Of a DNA stretch of 64,000 nt, positions 46,367 through 58,905 are shown in pieces (the stretch's first letter is position 1; the number at the start of each line of letters is the position of its first letter). Origin of the DNA: Agrocybe praecox (taxonomy: Eukaryota; Basidiomycota; Agaricomycetes; Agaricales; Agrocybaceae); NCBI GenBank assembly GCA_964017145.1, contig OZ024845.1:1984001-2048000 (forward strand), read 5' to 3'. The translations under genes were made by a program, and so were the position numbers. Below the pieces are notes generated by a model. It was not told the DNA's origin. It searched no databases and saw nothing but the letters and a program-made list of their open reading frames with translations.

Positions 46367-46932
46367 CTACAAGTTGAGGTTGACTGGGGTGCATCCAAGT
46401 GCAACGACACCATCTATAGCACAGTAGTATACACATTGAGCACATGAAGAGAGATAGCGAGAGCAGAAGACGATTAAAACTCACTAAAGGTATTGTTGCT
46501 GCAGCAAACGGGCTGTGCAGAGCTACAAAATGTCAATGTAGTTGGCAGCAAGCGATTCGACCGAGGCAGTGATATTGCCGGAGAAATAAACTCACCAGGA
46601 GTTTCCTGAAATTCCAATGGCAGAGATGGGGCTACAGGTCACACCAACCAAGGCGGTGACGCTACCTATAGGGATCCCTAGGAGGCCGAGGAGAGCAAGA
46701 AGGGAGGTGTTGTCGCTGCTGGCGGTCTGTGCGCTGTTACCTGTAGGGAAGAATATTATTGAGTTATCTGCTCCGCTTGTACAATAGAGCGAGGGTACTA
46801 ACAGCATTGAAGGTCGCCGGTGTTACATTGGCTAGCAGGGGTGGTAGGGGGGGAACTGGTCCTGCGAACAGGAGCAACTGTGGCAGCAGCAAGGGTAGCG
46901 AAGGCGAGAGCAGAGATGAGAGTGAATTGCAT
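46367..46932 (-). CDS. Class I hydrophobin H4
   Basis: Exons 46803-46932, 46596-46740, 46485-46522 and 46367-46413 (360 nt, 119 aa). It has the signal peptide, CNTGDLQCC, NSAQTASSDN, VGVTCSPISAIGISGNSC, AQPVCC and ALGCTPVNLNL. The 5' half and promoter match H3, while the 3' half and 3' flank match H2. A TATA-like box (minus) lies at 47009-47014, about 77 bp upstream of the ATG. Confidence 0.93.
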
Positions 46933-47963
46933 GTTGAGTAAGAAGTCTTGTGTTATTTGAACTTTGGTTAGTTGTTCGAATGAATAATATCAGTAGAAAC
47001 CTCAAAGCTTTTATACATGTCCGTATTTTATTTTATTTAACTGCGTGATGATGTCATGCTCTTCCCAATAGCGCCCGGAGGGGTCTATAAATATCTACTT
47101 TCTTGTCAAGGCATTTACGTTTAGGCCCCTTCACCTGATGACGATCATGTCCGGAGATGAGAGAGTTAGGCTTATGTTTAAACCAGCTGATGAAGATGTC
47201 CGCGGTCTGAGTGAATATGGTCTGTGTGATTTGCATTCTCTTCGACGGACGTTTGTTGATGCATCAGCCCCTATTTATTCTGTGTGTTGCGTCTTGGGCA
47301 CTTTGAATTCATTGGTATCTGCATGCTCAAGCGGGCGCGTATTTTCCTTTTTCAGATGTATACATCCTTTTCTTGCCAAGTAAGTTGGGCCGTGGACCGA
47401 AAAAAATAGAGATCGGCGAACATTGTTCATCTTTTTCACGGCTCCGCTTTGACTTGTACTCCACGATGATTCGAAGCTTCTATTGCAAGGGTTTAGAGAG
47501 GACAACACAGATGCTTCCACATACATATATTCATTCTTTTTCTTTACATGTCCGTCATCTTTTCTAAGGCTCCGTTTTGACTTATACTCCACGACGTAGA
47601 GAGGCCTACACAAACAATGGTGAGAAATTTTGATATTCAATCATTTTGTTCCATGTCCGTTATGCTGTGTGTCGCTAAAAATAGATATTTCTCACCTTTT
47701 TCAACATTCCGCTTTGACTTGTACTCCACTATGATATACCACTGCCGCACATCCTTCATCACCGACTCAATTCAAATTCAGAAGGGTCAAGCAAAGATGG
47801 TGACGCCGATGACCCTCTGTCTCTTTAAATGTTGTTCGTTTATGAATCATGACGCTCTACCTTGCGATCGATAAAGGTATAAAAGGTAGGAGTCCCTCCT
47901 AATTCTATCTTTCATTCGAACAACTACCCAAAGTTCAAATACCACAAGCCTTTCTTACTCAAC
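46933..47963. promoter_or_regulatory. Bidirectional hydrophobin promoter spacer S2 (inverted copy of S1)
   Basis: Divergent promoter of H4 (minus) and H5 (plus). Read on the minus strand it matches S1 (42591-43602) end to end: the side next to H4 corresponds to the side next to H3, and the side next to H5 to the side next to H2. The 121-codon frame lies on the minus strand here (47275-47640), with about 15 amino-acid differences and no stop. Confidence 0.75.
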
Positions 47964-48506
47964 ATGCAATTCACTCTCATCTCTGCTCTCGCCTTCGCTA
48001 CCCTTGCTGCTGCCACAGTTGCTCCTGTTCGCAGGAACGACGCCCCCCCTACCACCCCTGCTAGCCAATGTAACACCGGGGACCTCCAATGCTGTTAGTA
48101 CCCTCGTTCTATTGTACAAGCGGAGTAGATAACTCAATAATAATTTTCCCTATAGGCAACAGCTCAGGGACCGCCAGCAGCTCGAGCATTGCCCTTCTTC
48201 TCACCGGCTTGGGCATTCCTATTGGTAGCGTCACCGGCTTGGTTGGTGTGACCTGCAGCCCCCTCTCTGTCATTGGAGTTGGAGGAAACTCTTGGTATGT
48301 ACTCAGTAGTAGAAATGGCTACTCTTTTCATTTACTAACTTTCGCGGCCTTGAATTTACAGCTCTGCACAGCCCGTATGCTGCTCCAACAACTCCTTCAG
48401 TGAGTACTTCTCTCTTTCCGTTCGTTTTATTCATTCTGATATATCTTGCCGCATTGCAGATGGAGTCGTTGCCATCGGATGTACCCCAGTTAACGTCAAC
48501 TTGTAG
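47964..48506 (+). CDS. Class I hydrophobin H5
   Basis: Exons 47964-48093, 48156-48294, 48362-48399 and 48460-48506 (354 nt, 117 aa). Same signal peptide and eight-Cys pattern (CNTGDLQCC, VGVTCSPLSVIGVGGNSC, AQPVCC, AIGCTPVNVNL). It starts with VRRNDAPPTTPAS and NSSGTASSS, and has a loop two residues shorter than its paralogues. TATAAAA at 47878-47884 is about 80 bp upstream. The promoter matches H2; the 3' half matches H3. Confidence 0.93.
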
Positions 48507-49245
48507 TAGTGGACTTATTATAATAATTACATCTTCGTAGTCTGCACGTACACGATCATAGTTGTGATTAACTATACTCAAGAAATTCATTGTCCCGTTG
48601 CACGCCGAAGAACTAGTGTCCGAAAAATTTTACACTGAGAACTTTCAAGAAATTCCATTTCTGAGATTATGCACCGCCGAACAGTCTCCATCATTGTCCC
48701 TTGGGACTCTTTCTAACGGGTCATAATAGCAGGACATTACAGGGGGGCTGCTAGCAGTGGAATGAAATGAACCTCTAAGCCCTTAAATTTAACTCGGATT
48801 TTACATGGCAAAAAGGCTCTGTTTCGGGACCGAGTGACGTAGTGAATGAAATGAATGTGCCTGTGTGTATTCATCGTTCGCTTCGTTGAAGTCGCCCCAC
48901 TAAAAGGCTAAACATTCGTTCCCTGTCATGACGTAGCGAATGTGCACATACGGTTCTTTTTGGCACACCAAATACTGGCCCGATTGAATCTTTAGGATGC
49001 GCTTTGGGTATAGAGCTGCCCAAGAGCTGCCAGCTAAGAGCTTGTTGAACGAAAAGCAAAGGACGGAAGCAACCCGATATGGAAAGCTCGGTGACCTGGG
49101 GGCAGCATCACGTGAAAGATAGATGATCGCGTTCGTTTCCTCGCGGTTCGAATTGCATCGTCGCTCTTATCTCATCTGCTAAAAGGTTCATATCTCCCTG
49201 TCTTTATGAAATACCCACTGATCCTCTTCTCTAGGGATCGCCTCG
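48507..49245. other. Intergenic (H5 3' flank, LIM gene promoter)
   Basis: The H5 3' flank is shared with H3 to about 48650. The rest is upstream sequence of the LIM gene. No gene supported. Confidence 0.5.
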
Positions 49246-52200
49246 ATGGCGCACAATTCTGGATACTATCAACAGCCTCAGGGACAACAGCAGCAGCAGC
49301 AGTATCCCCCTGTATTCCAGCAGCCACAAAATATATATCAGCAGCTCGGGAAACCACAGCCGCAGCCTCATCTTCAAAGACAACCAACATATACCGTCCA
49401 GCAGCCACAACAGCAGCAGATCCAGTCTCAAGGATTCCAGTATACCCAGCCACAGTATGCTGCTCAGGGAATTCCACAACCAACCCAGACGCCATATCCT
49501 CCCAGCCAGACTCCGTATGCTCCCCCTCAACCACAATATCAGCCCTCCCCAACTCCTTATCAGGCTCAATTTACACAGCACACTCCAACGTATGCTTTAT
49601 CTCAACCAGTCTATGCTCCTCCTGCTCAGGTCCAATATTCCCAGCAGCAACAACAACCCGCTGTTCAATACCCTGTACAGCAGCAGCAACAACAACCCGT
49701 GTATTCCCCACAGACGATCCAGAATCCTACATATTCTAATCAAATACCCAACCTGCCGACCTCATCTTTCCCTAACCAGGTGACATCGCTGCCTACAAGT
49801 ACACCCCCTTCCTGGAGAGTTGCTTCAACAAAACCTCCTCCTATCTCACCCTCTGCAGCCATTGCTCAGCAGAAGCTCATTCAAAGACGGTCAATCACTG
49901 TTCCACCCGTACAGCAACCCGTACAGCAGCAGCCTGTACCACAACCATCGACTCCACAGACTACAGGCAGGCGACCCCTTCCTCAACCCGCTGGAGGAGT
50001 AAACACCGCACCGCCCGCTTTGCCTCCTCCAAATGCACCAAAACGTATTCCAGTTCTCTCTCCATCAAGCCCTTCCAAACCGTTTCCCGTACAGGTTCAA
50101 CCAATCCAGACGAACTTGCCACCTTCGTCAAAAACCCCTTCACCGACGCGTCGGCCGCTTCCTACGCCAACAGAAAGCAATGATAATAACAACAAGCGTG
50201 CTACTGTCGATTTGGGTAGATTGCCTCATCAAACGAATGGATCGGCATTTTCAGCTACGGGCTCGAATTTCTCTACGCCTTCATCATCATCTAGCCCGAC
50301 AAAGTCCGTCTTTCCTTCTATAGCGGATAGGAAAGCAGGACTTGGGGTTGGACTCTCCAAAACGTCTAGTTATGCGGTTAGTCTTACCTCTCCGGCAGAG
50401 GAGACGGACATGCCCAAGAGGCGAGCGAGTCCCCCGAAATTCCAATCGCAACCAAGCTCGCAATCTAACAGTCCTCTCAAAGAAACTCCTCCGTCAACTT
50501 CGTGGAATAGATCGGATAACAATGGTGGTGGTGGTGATTTCTACAATAACAACGCCCCTACTACCCAACCCCAACCACAATCAGCAAAATCCACTTCTTC
50601 TGGATTCCCACACCCCCAAAACCCAAACGTATCCGCACCCCCGATGATGTCGAAGACCTCGACGAGTTCTGCGTCCGAGAGCTTCGTGTCTGCAGCTAGC
50701 ACCACGAATAACAGCAGCAGCAGTAGTAGCTCAACAGCCGCGCCGCCGCCTCAGAAGTTCACCCCGATGTGGAAACGCACGATTCCTGAGATGCCAGCGC
50801 CTGTGTGGGGGTATGCAGCGGGGATGGTGGCTGAGCCTCATCCGAAGCCTAAGCCGCCGCCGCCTGTGGTTGCTGCGCCAGTGCCACCAGCTGCTGTTGC
50901 TGCTGCTGTCGTTCCTCCGCCTAGCAGCAGTAGCTCGAACAAGTGGGGTAAATTGTTGAAGAAGAAGAAATCGGCTGCCCCTATTCCTGTTGCTGCACCT
51001 GTGCAGCCCCCAGCGCCTGCGCCTGCACCTACAGGCCCCGCACCGAGCTTGGCACAGCAGTATCAGCAGTACCAGCAATCGCGCGCTGCGGCGATGGCGA
51101 ATGCGGGGTATGTGTCGGCGAGTCCGCCGAAGCCTGGTGGGTATGCGGGGTATCAGGCTCAGGCTGCTGGTGATGTTGATGGTTCTGCGGGAGGGTATTT
51201 GAACCAGGGGTATCCGAGGAGTAGTCAGGTGGTGCAGCAGCAGCTGCAACAGGCTCAGTATCGACAGGCGCAGGAGGAAGAGGAGGGGGAGACGGAGGAG
51301 AGCGAAGAGACGGAGGAGACGGAAGAAGAAGATGATGATGAGGAGGAGGAGGAGGAAGAAGAGCAAGCCCCAGTCATCGTCACTCGTTTCCACGGACGGG
51401 GTAAAGACGCTCGATCCTCTTCTCGCGGTGCACATGCACGAGAAGTACTGGAAAGCACACCAACACCTCGCAGCAGCAGCAAAGTCCTTCGACCAAAGGC
51501 GAAGACGAAGAACGACCCGTATACGTATGCGGAGACACCGTCGCCTACTAAAGTTGGCCGAGCAGGGAAGAGCAGGGAGGCCACCGCGGAAGAGCCTTAT
51601 GCGGTGGCGATACGACAATCGCCTACTAAGCTTGGTTTGAGGAGAGTTCGGAATCCGCCTTCGGAATTTGATGATGATGATGAAGATGAAGAAGAGGAGG
51701 AGGAGGATGATCGGCGACGGGCGCCTATTGTGAAGAAAAAAGTTGCGCCGCGTTCGCAGTCCCTTGGAAGGAAACACGAGAGGTCGAAGAGTGCCTTTGA
51801 GGAAAGGGAGATAGGTGGACATAGACGCGAGCCTAGCGAGCGGGAGAGAGTGAGGCCTGGATCGGCGTTTGCGAGCCAACATCAGCGGAGGCGGACGTAT
51901 GAGGAGGAGGAAGAAGAGGAAGAGGAGGAAGCGAGGTTGGCGTATGATGATGATGATGATGAGGAGGAGGAGGAGGAAGAAGAAGAGAGCGAGATGGAGT
52001 GGCAGAAGAGGACGCCGAAGAAGAAGGGTTATAGTGCAAAGGCGATTATGCCTCCGCCTGGTCCTGGGCCTGCTTCGAGTCGAAAGGTTGATGTTGAGCG
52101 AGAACGAGATGCGAGATTCGATAGACGCGGAGGACCTGGTCCTCAATATGGGATTCCTGATATGAAGTCGACGGGGAAGAGGTCCAAGTCGGCTGTGGGT

Positions 52201-54663
52201 GCTAGGAGGCGGTATGAGGAGGAGGAGGAGGAAGAAGAAGAGGAAGAGGAGGATTATAGGCAGCGAGCTGTTGTTACTCCCAAGCAGAGGAAACAGGATC
52301 GTGGTTATCGGGAACGTGGAGAGCAGGAGTGGGAGGAAGAGTATGATTCGAGGCAGCAGCAGCAACGGATTACGGGCAGAAGTGCAAAGGCAGGGACAGG
52401 GCTTCCCCAGCCTCCTGCGATGGTTCGAGAGACAGGTGCTTCTGCTTCCGCATCATCGGAGCAGGACAGTAGGAAGGTGCGCGGAGGTCCTAGACTAAAG
52501 AGCGCGCCTATTAAATTTGACGATTACGATGAAGAAGAGCACCGGCGTAAGGTCGAGCAGAATAATCGCAAAGAGGGTCTGAACGGCAGATTCTCTGCGA
52601 TGAATGTTAATGGCCACAACAACAACAGCAGCAGGAGCGAGAGCCGGGGCTCTGCGAACTCGTCGTCGTTGTCGAATGCGTGGCCTGCGGATTTACCACG
52701 TCTTCCGAGGACACCTGGGTCGATTTCGAATGACGCGCAGGATTATTTCGATATGGATATGAGGCCTCAGTCTCAGGCATCTACGAGTACAAACATGTCT
52801 TCGTCGTCGAATAATTATGGAGGCGCGCAGGTCTTGGCACACAACCAGGTGATGAGGAACTCGCGCATCGAGAACCATAAATCGAATCTTAACTTGGACG
52901 ACCCGCCGCCGCGCGGTGCTACTGTACGTACGCCATCCCCAGGTCCTTCTGGTTCTGGTTATACGGTGACGTTGCGGAGGGAGCTGCCCCAGCCGCAAGG
53001 ACGTCCACAGTCGCAGATTAATCCTGTGCCTGCTAATAAAGCGATGGAACAGTTGGCGCGACGACGGTCGTTGTATTCGGCGCCTACTGCTCAGCAGGAT
53101 ATTCCTTCTGAGAATTTGCAAAGAAGACCGCAGAGCCAGATTTATAACATGGCACATGTCCCACCGCCTCCGTCTGCGTTTGCTCAGCATATGCAACAAC
53201 ATGGAGGAGGGTCGAACACGTCCAATTTTTCTGATAAGCTTACTCAACAATTGTCCAATGTCAGGAATCAGCCGCAGACACCAGCGCCTCCGCCTACGAT
53301 TGGGATTGAATCTCCTCATCCTGTTGGAGGCAGGAGCAAGATGGCGGATATACCCAAGCTAGAGGAAGATAGCAATCATGGAAGTGACACTGAACGACGA
53401 CAGCCACCTCGTATTCAGGTCGGTCCTTCAGGTGGCTCGTCGAACGTACAGAGGATAAGACATGGACATGGACATGTCGAGGCTGCGTCACGACCTCCGT
53501 CAATTCCTGCTATCAGCGTCAATTCGCCGCCGATGGGGAATAACATACCTATGATTAACATAGGCATGGACGACTCGCCGCGTCAGCAGCAGGAGCATGA
53601 AGGACCTAAGATCCAAGTTTATGAAATTCCGGGCATAAGTGTCTCAGGACCTGGGTTCGACGATCAGGGTCCGAGTATCAATGTCTCTGGTCCTGAAGAC
53701 CATAATGGCCAGCATCAGCACCATCAGCAGCAACAACAACAACAGCGCCACCACCAACAGAGACCTCCATCTCAAGGACAGAATTACGGCAGACAATCAC
53801 GCGTTGGAGGAGGTCTTATCTGTGGTGGGTGTCATGGATCGATCTCTGGCCGGATTGTTAGTGCGATGGGCATGAGATGGCATCCCGCGTGCTTCAAGTG
53901 TACCGTGTGCAATGAGTTATTGGAACATGTCAGCTCGTATGAGCATGAAGGTCGTCCGTATTGCCATCTTGACTACCACGAGGTAAGCGACGATTTTTTC
54001 CTATTACAAACCTTCTTTTTTCTCCAGAACCTTCCCCAACTAATGTGATTTCATGTTTTTCTCGAAACGTGGTAGAACTTCGCACCGAGGTGTTATAGCT
54101 GCAAGACGGCGATCATAGAAGAGCAATTTATTAGCTTGGATGATCCAGCTCTGGGAAAGAGAGCTTATCACACACAACATTTCTTTTGCGCTGAATGTGG
54201 CGATCCGTTCCTTTCGCCATCTGGTGCCCTTCCCACAGATTCCAAAGGTATGTTTCTTTTTTCGCCAGGTATTACTATCCCCTTACTCAATAATCGCCCA
54301 TCACAGGAGAACTTGCCTTGAGCGGTGATGGTGAATTTGAAGGATTCACAGTATACAAAGGTTACCCGTATTGTGAAGCATGTCACGTCCGCCTGAGACT
54401 GCCAAAATGCAAGCGATGCAAGAGGTCCATCCGCGACAATGATGAAGCGGTGGAGGCCTTGGGAGGGAAGTGGTGTTGGAGTTGTTTCGTGTGTGCGGTC
54501 AGTCCTTATTCGTGAATAACTTTTCTTAAAAGTTAAATCTGATATATTTTCGCGTGCAATATAGAGCTGCGAAAAACCGTTTGATGACCCATCCTTCTTT
54601 CAACGTGGGGATCAGCCATATTGTGAACATTGCTTCAGCGTCATACTGCGGAACGAGATCTGA
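49246..54663 (+). CDS. Large LIM-domain scaffold protein (paxillin/Pxl1-like)
   Basis: Exons 49246-53982, 54076-54247, 54307-54497 and 54565-54663 (5199 nt, 1732 aa). The first ~1500 residues are disordered: Gln/Pro-rich at the start (QQPQGQQQQQQYPPVFQQPQ), Ser/Pro-rich, then long Glu/Asp runs alternating with basic stretches. Three LIM zinc-binding domains close the protein: CGGCHG...WHPACFKCTVC...YCHLDYH at ~1525, CYSCKT...HFFCAECGDPF...YCEACH, and CKRCKRS...CWSCFVCASCEKPF...YCEHCF near the C-terminus. All zinc ligands appear present. C-terminal LIM repeats behind a long disordered head fit fungal paxillin-like proteins (Pxl1), which act at the actin ring and polarity sites; the match is by architecture. 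Acceptors and donors are standard. Confidence 0.85.
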
Positions 54664-57094
54664 TTCGACTATTTTATTTTTGATTATATTTATATTTATT
54701 CCTTTGGGTGGATGATTGACACTATGTATATATGTAACAGGAATACTTAAAATCTATCTACAACTTGCTCTTATGGGGTTGGTTAATTGACAAGAACCGT
54801 GAAATCAAGGTAGGTACAGTGAGAAGCTTCATGTCGAGCGACTAAACATTTAAGCGGGAAAGACGCGTCTATCCCAGCGCCACAAAACCAAAAAAGCCAC
54901 AGGAAACTAGACGTGTTTGTGGCTAACACCTTATGGAAACCGAAATTCATTCACTCATCGGGTGCTCTCGATGGTGTGTCTGGAAGTCATTCTCATTCTC
55001 GTGGAACAATCCCAGAGTTGATCGGTAGACACTTGACCAGAGGATATTGCTCGGTCGATCGACCGTGTAATCCAAGTGTAAGCCATCATCGTAATGGTTG
55101 CTGACGGTCCGGCATAGGAGATAAAGAATATGTTCCTGGAAAAAGCACTGGAGAAACGGCTCCGCTTAGCCCTGTGCGTTAAAAATAGGCACGTACTCTC
55201 TTTACTTGCGAGCGCTGGGGTATGTGTGTACACGATAAATCCGGACTTCAGACAATCCGGAAGGTTTTACGGTTTATACGTTATTAGAAACTCACAGGGA
55301 TCCTTAATGACTGCATCTCACATTCTGAAAGGCGTAGGAATGAAGGAGATTTTATGAGTCTGTTCCCGCTATTAGTTCCAGCGTTCGCATTCGCGGGAGT
55401 ACAAATTGCTCCAGACTTCTTCTCATTTACCATGTTGAAAGATTGAGGCCGATAATTGAATTCAAACCCACGGTCTAGGCGTAAGAGATAAAACAGAACG
55501 GGTCCTTAATCGAAGAGCAGGCTCAAAATGGAATAACATAAGGTAGATGTGCGATTGGGCTTACTCATACCGATAACTGATTAATTTTATACGCAGAACA
55601 CGCTGAACGTCCGAGCCAACCAGACGGTCACACCACATTCACAAGAAAGGGCTCCAGTAAGCACAGGATAATTCTATCATGTATATGTTAAGATATGTCA
55701 GAAGAAACTCATTCGCAAGGTACCGAATGGCGGATGTTTCCAGATAGCTGGGTTGACAGTTTTTGTCTGAAATAGACCGGAGATGAAAAAAAGATATGTT
55801 CAACTTTTTCACGGAGACAAGAAAAGACTCGATTCGTGTCTTCCGGAAGCGCAAGAAAAATCCAAGGGGACGGCGAGACATTTTAAGTTCAGGCTGCGAT
55901 GTCTAGAGTTATCCGCGTATGAAAACATCGAGCCAGTGAGGTGGTAAGCAGTTGTATCAAATGACTGAACCCAACTCATCTAAAGGCTTCCCGTCCTTCG
56001 GGAGATAAGGACCAAACATAACATGCCACGACAAGTCAACGTCGACGTGCAAGATCTCCAACAGTCCAGCAAGTACCAAGAAGCGCTGCTTTGCCTGCCA
56101 TTTGTCACTATGATATAGTTTCATTTTGGTTGGCAGAACATTAAAATAAATGTTTGCCATGAAAATTTAACAGATGAGATCCGCTTCCGCGTCTCTACTA
56201 TATGTCCGACACTTCCACGAGGATTCCACTGGAAAACATACCCATTTCGAGTATCCCCAAAATGACGCTGATGAGTAAGATGGGTGTTTTCCATCTTTCT
56301 GTAAGAACAGGAAATTCGCATGTCTAAAAATACGTATACACATGATAGTCCGTGTCGATGGTTTGCGCAGAACCACGGGAGTATCTTCGGGTCAGTGAAA
56401 AAGTAGCCTTGTATAGACGATGAGCGCCTTGCGGAGATAATGCCCAGAGTAATCGGGCTTCAATTAATTTGTGACTGGCTGTGGCAGTCAGTAAGTTCCC
56501 TGTGAAATTGTCGAAGACAAGCCAAGATGAACGTCGAACAGAGGCGGTGTAAGTAGAGACAGCATGCTGAAGCGCTGATCGATGATCGCCGGACAACCGG
56601 TCACTAGCACTTGAGACGTGACGCAGTCGAAATATTTTACTAGACGTCCAACAATTGTCTGCAGTATATCGATGAGATTCATCATGCTCGGAGGAAAAGA
56701 AAACGTACTGGTCGCCACGAACCATACTTAGCCGGACAGAATGCAGAAAAACGATAGAAAAATGACTATTGGGGGACAGCGTGATAACAAGCAAAACAAA
56801 ACATTGAATAGGGCGACTTGCGAGGACTCAAAAAAAGGATGATGCAATAAGCAGATCGGTATTTTTGGAGGCAAGACGACGTGAGCGAAAGACGAGACAG
56901 CAAAGAAAAAGAATGAGAATGGACGAGGACAAGTAAAAATCGGAAAACCAGGCCTGAAAAAAATCCGTTTTCGCTCCGTTTCTCTTTTGATCCTCATTCG
57001 ATAACACGTTCACCAATACATCCATCAGTAAAAAATCCTCCCTCCTCCAACATTCTCCAAAGACGAATCGTACACCAGCGACGCGCTTAATCGA
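54664..57094. other. Intergenic, 2.4 kb without a supported gene
   Basis: 3' flank of the LIM gene and 3' flank of the NAC beta gene. Open frames at 55957-56376 and 56324-56794 (minus) have no motif, no clear start context and no splice pattern. A decayed or lineage-specific gene cannot be excluded. Confidence 0.45.
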
Positions 57095-57793
57095 TCAGTC
57101 AAGGCCAGCTGCTTTGGCTTCCGCCTCAACGTCAAAGTTTTCTACGAGATCAGGGACATCGTCGTCATCGTCTTCCTCTGCAGCACCGGCAGCTGGTTGC
57201 CTCTGTTGGCCCTGTTGGATGGCCTGGTATGACTCAGCAAGTTTGCGGAGGGATGCCAGTGAGTCGGGGCCCAGTTGGTTCAAGATACCGGGAACGAGCT
57301 CTGTGAGCTCCTTCACATGCCCTGTACCGTAGATGGCAAAGGTGTTTGCTGAGACAGCAGCATGCACTGGAAGAAATCCACATCAGCAAAAGTTGACCCT
57401 TGAGAATAGGAGCTTCCTGCGACTCGAAACGAAAAACCACGTTTCAAGTCGATTTCAAAGCCTCACCTTTTGGTGCGGTGAAGTGGAGGACATTTCCGTC
57501 TTCTCTGAACATGTTAACCTCCTCAACGCCGGGAATAGGTTGCACATTCAATTTCTTGAGTGCGCCTTGGAGTTTTTTGTCATCTTGAGCCGCAGAGGGC
57601 TTGGTTTTCCTCACAACCTTTCTGCGCACAGTTCCCTTTCCACCTGAAATCAACGAATTCGCGAGAATAAGCCACTGTTTGGTTAAAAAATAGGCCAAAA
57701 GTCGCGAACTGAGCCGCGTAAGTGCAGCAAACACTTACCGATCCTGTTTGCTGCCGCGGCGGCCTGAAGTTTTGCCAATTTTGCGGGGTCCAT
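57095..57793 (-). CDS. EGD1: Nascent polypeptide-associated complex subunit beta (BTF3/EGD1)
   Basis: Exons 57739-57793, 57467-57643 and 57095-57366 (504 nt, 167 aa). Begins [20 protein letters not shown], then [14 protein letters not shown] (the basic ribosome-binding motif RRKxxRK), the NAC domain ([54 protein letters not shown]), and an acidic tail ([20 protein letters not shown]). NAC binds nascent chains at the ribosome exit tunnel with the alpha subunit and guards against mistargeting to the ER. The length and motif order match the family. The gene diverges from the acetyltransferase at 57997 across 203 bp. Confidence 0.95.
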
Positions 57794-57996
57794 GGTCGTT
57801 TAAGTCGTGGATCAGGGAAGCCTGAGAAATGAACAAAAGTTTGTGGCCGTTGTCGAAGGTGGTGATGAGGACGAAAAGTGCAATAAGGTTCAGAAACAAA
57901 CAGATGTATACAAACGATTCAAATTCAGCCACCGCTTAAGGCTATCAGTAATCGGAACCAGTTTCTCCTTCTCTTATTATTCATATTATTACTTCA
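57794..57996. promoter_or_regulatory. Shared divergent promoter of NAC beta and GNAT genes
   Basis: 203 bp between two start codons pointing away from each other. Such a short gap must serve both genes; no specific motif is claimed. Confidence 0.5.
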
Positions 57997-58905
57997 ATGG
58001 CCTCCGTATTTCATATCAGAGAGGCAACTCCAGATGATGTGGTATGCAAGCGTCGCTGTACGGAGTCAAAAATCAAAAAAAAAAATCCGAATCGCTGTAT
58101 TATTCAGGATATCATCTTGCAATTGATCATCGATCTCGCAAGTCCCTGCATTTAATGTATATAAATTTAAATAAAATCTTACTGGATAATTATCTAGGCC
58201 ACATACGAAAAAGAACCCGAATCCGTAAAGGCAACTCCAGAGCTCGTGCGTTAATTTATATTCACTCTACGCATTGAGGCTAATCAAAGGTTAGCTTCGC
58301 AAAAATCTATTCGAAACGCCGTTCGCTCATGCTCTCCTCGCGTTTACCGGTACCGCCGAGTCCGCTGGCGAGCCTATAGGTCTGGCGTTGTATTTCTTCA
58401 ATTATTCTACATGGACTGGGAGACCAGGATTATATGTAAGCTTTTAGGCCACGCGCGCGCGGAGAAATCCTTCCGAGGGTGCCAAGCTCCTGTTGGGAAT
58501 AGCTAATAACGTATTCAAAAAGCTCGAAGATTTGTACGTGAAGACAGAGTACAGGTCTTTAGGCGTCGGCAAAGCCTTCTTCGGCCAGCTGGGAAAGAAA
58601 GCTCAAGAGAAGGTGAATATTTCTATATCCTCCACTTGCTTTTCCGAGGCCATGTATTCCCTAACGCTAACATTTTCTTCGCTTCTGGAGAATTGTGCGA
58701 GACTTGACTGGTCCGTCCTCAAGGTAAGCTTGTTTGAAACACGGTGTCATGGTGAACCCTCTGATTTGCTTTCACACCCTGCACGTAGTGGAATCAGCCT
58801 TCGATCGATTTCTACGAGAAACGGCTCGGTGCGAAGCCCATGTCTGAATGGATGGGTATGAGGCTTGAGGAGGAAGGCATAGAGAACCTTAAAAAGTTCC
58901 CTTGA
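57997..58905 (+). CDS. GNAT-family N-acetyltransferase (diamine acetyltransferase-like)
   Basis: Seven exons (57997-58041, 58108-58137, 58198-58245, 58295-58435, 58523-58612, 58691-58723, 58789-58905) sum to 504 nt (167 aa). MASVFHIREATPDDV opens a classical GNAT fold. Then come ATYEKEPESVKATPEL, FAHALLAFTGTA, PIGLALYFFNYSTWTGRPGL, the acetyl-CoA-binding motif A (LEDLYVKTEYRSLGVGKAFF), CARLDWSVLKWNQPSIDFY and LGAKPMSEWMGMRLE. This matches the spermidine/spermine-type (diamine) acetyltransferase group; the true substrate is unproven. The second intron (58138-58197) starts GCAAGT and ends AG: reading it as a GC-AG intron is the only way found to keep the frame. Every other intron is GT-AG. Confidence 0.85.

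Noticed and set aside
50731..52365. Long (544-codon) open frame on the minus strand
   Set aside because: It lies wholly inside the first exon of the LIM gene and is the antisense of Glu/Asp/Pro-rich repeats, giving Leu/Arg/Ser runs with no motif.
52693..53319. Arg-rich minus-strand open frame
   Set aside because: Antisense of the LIM gene exon; composition is a by-product of the sense codons.
56324..56794. 156-codon minus-strand open frame
   Set aside because: No recognisable motif, no splice partner and no paralogue; kept only as a remark in the intergenic entry.
58044..58277. Plus-strand open frame across the acetyltransferase introns
   Set aside because: It reads through two introns in the wrong frame; the exon model gives a full GNAT domain instead.
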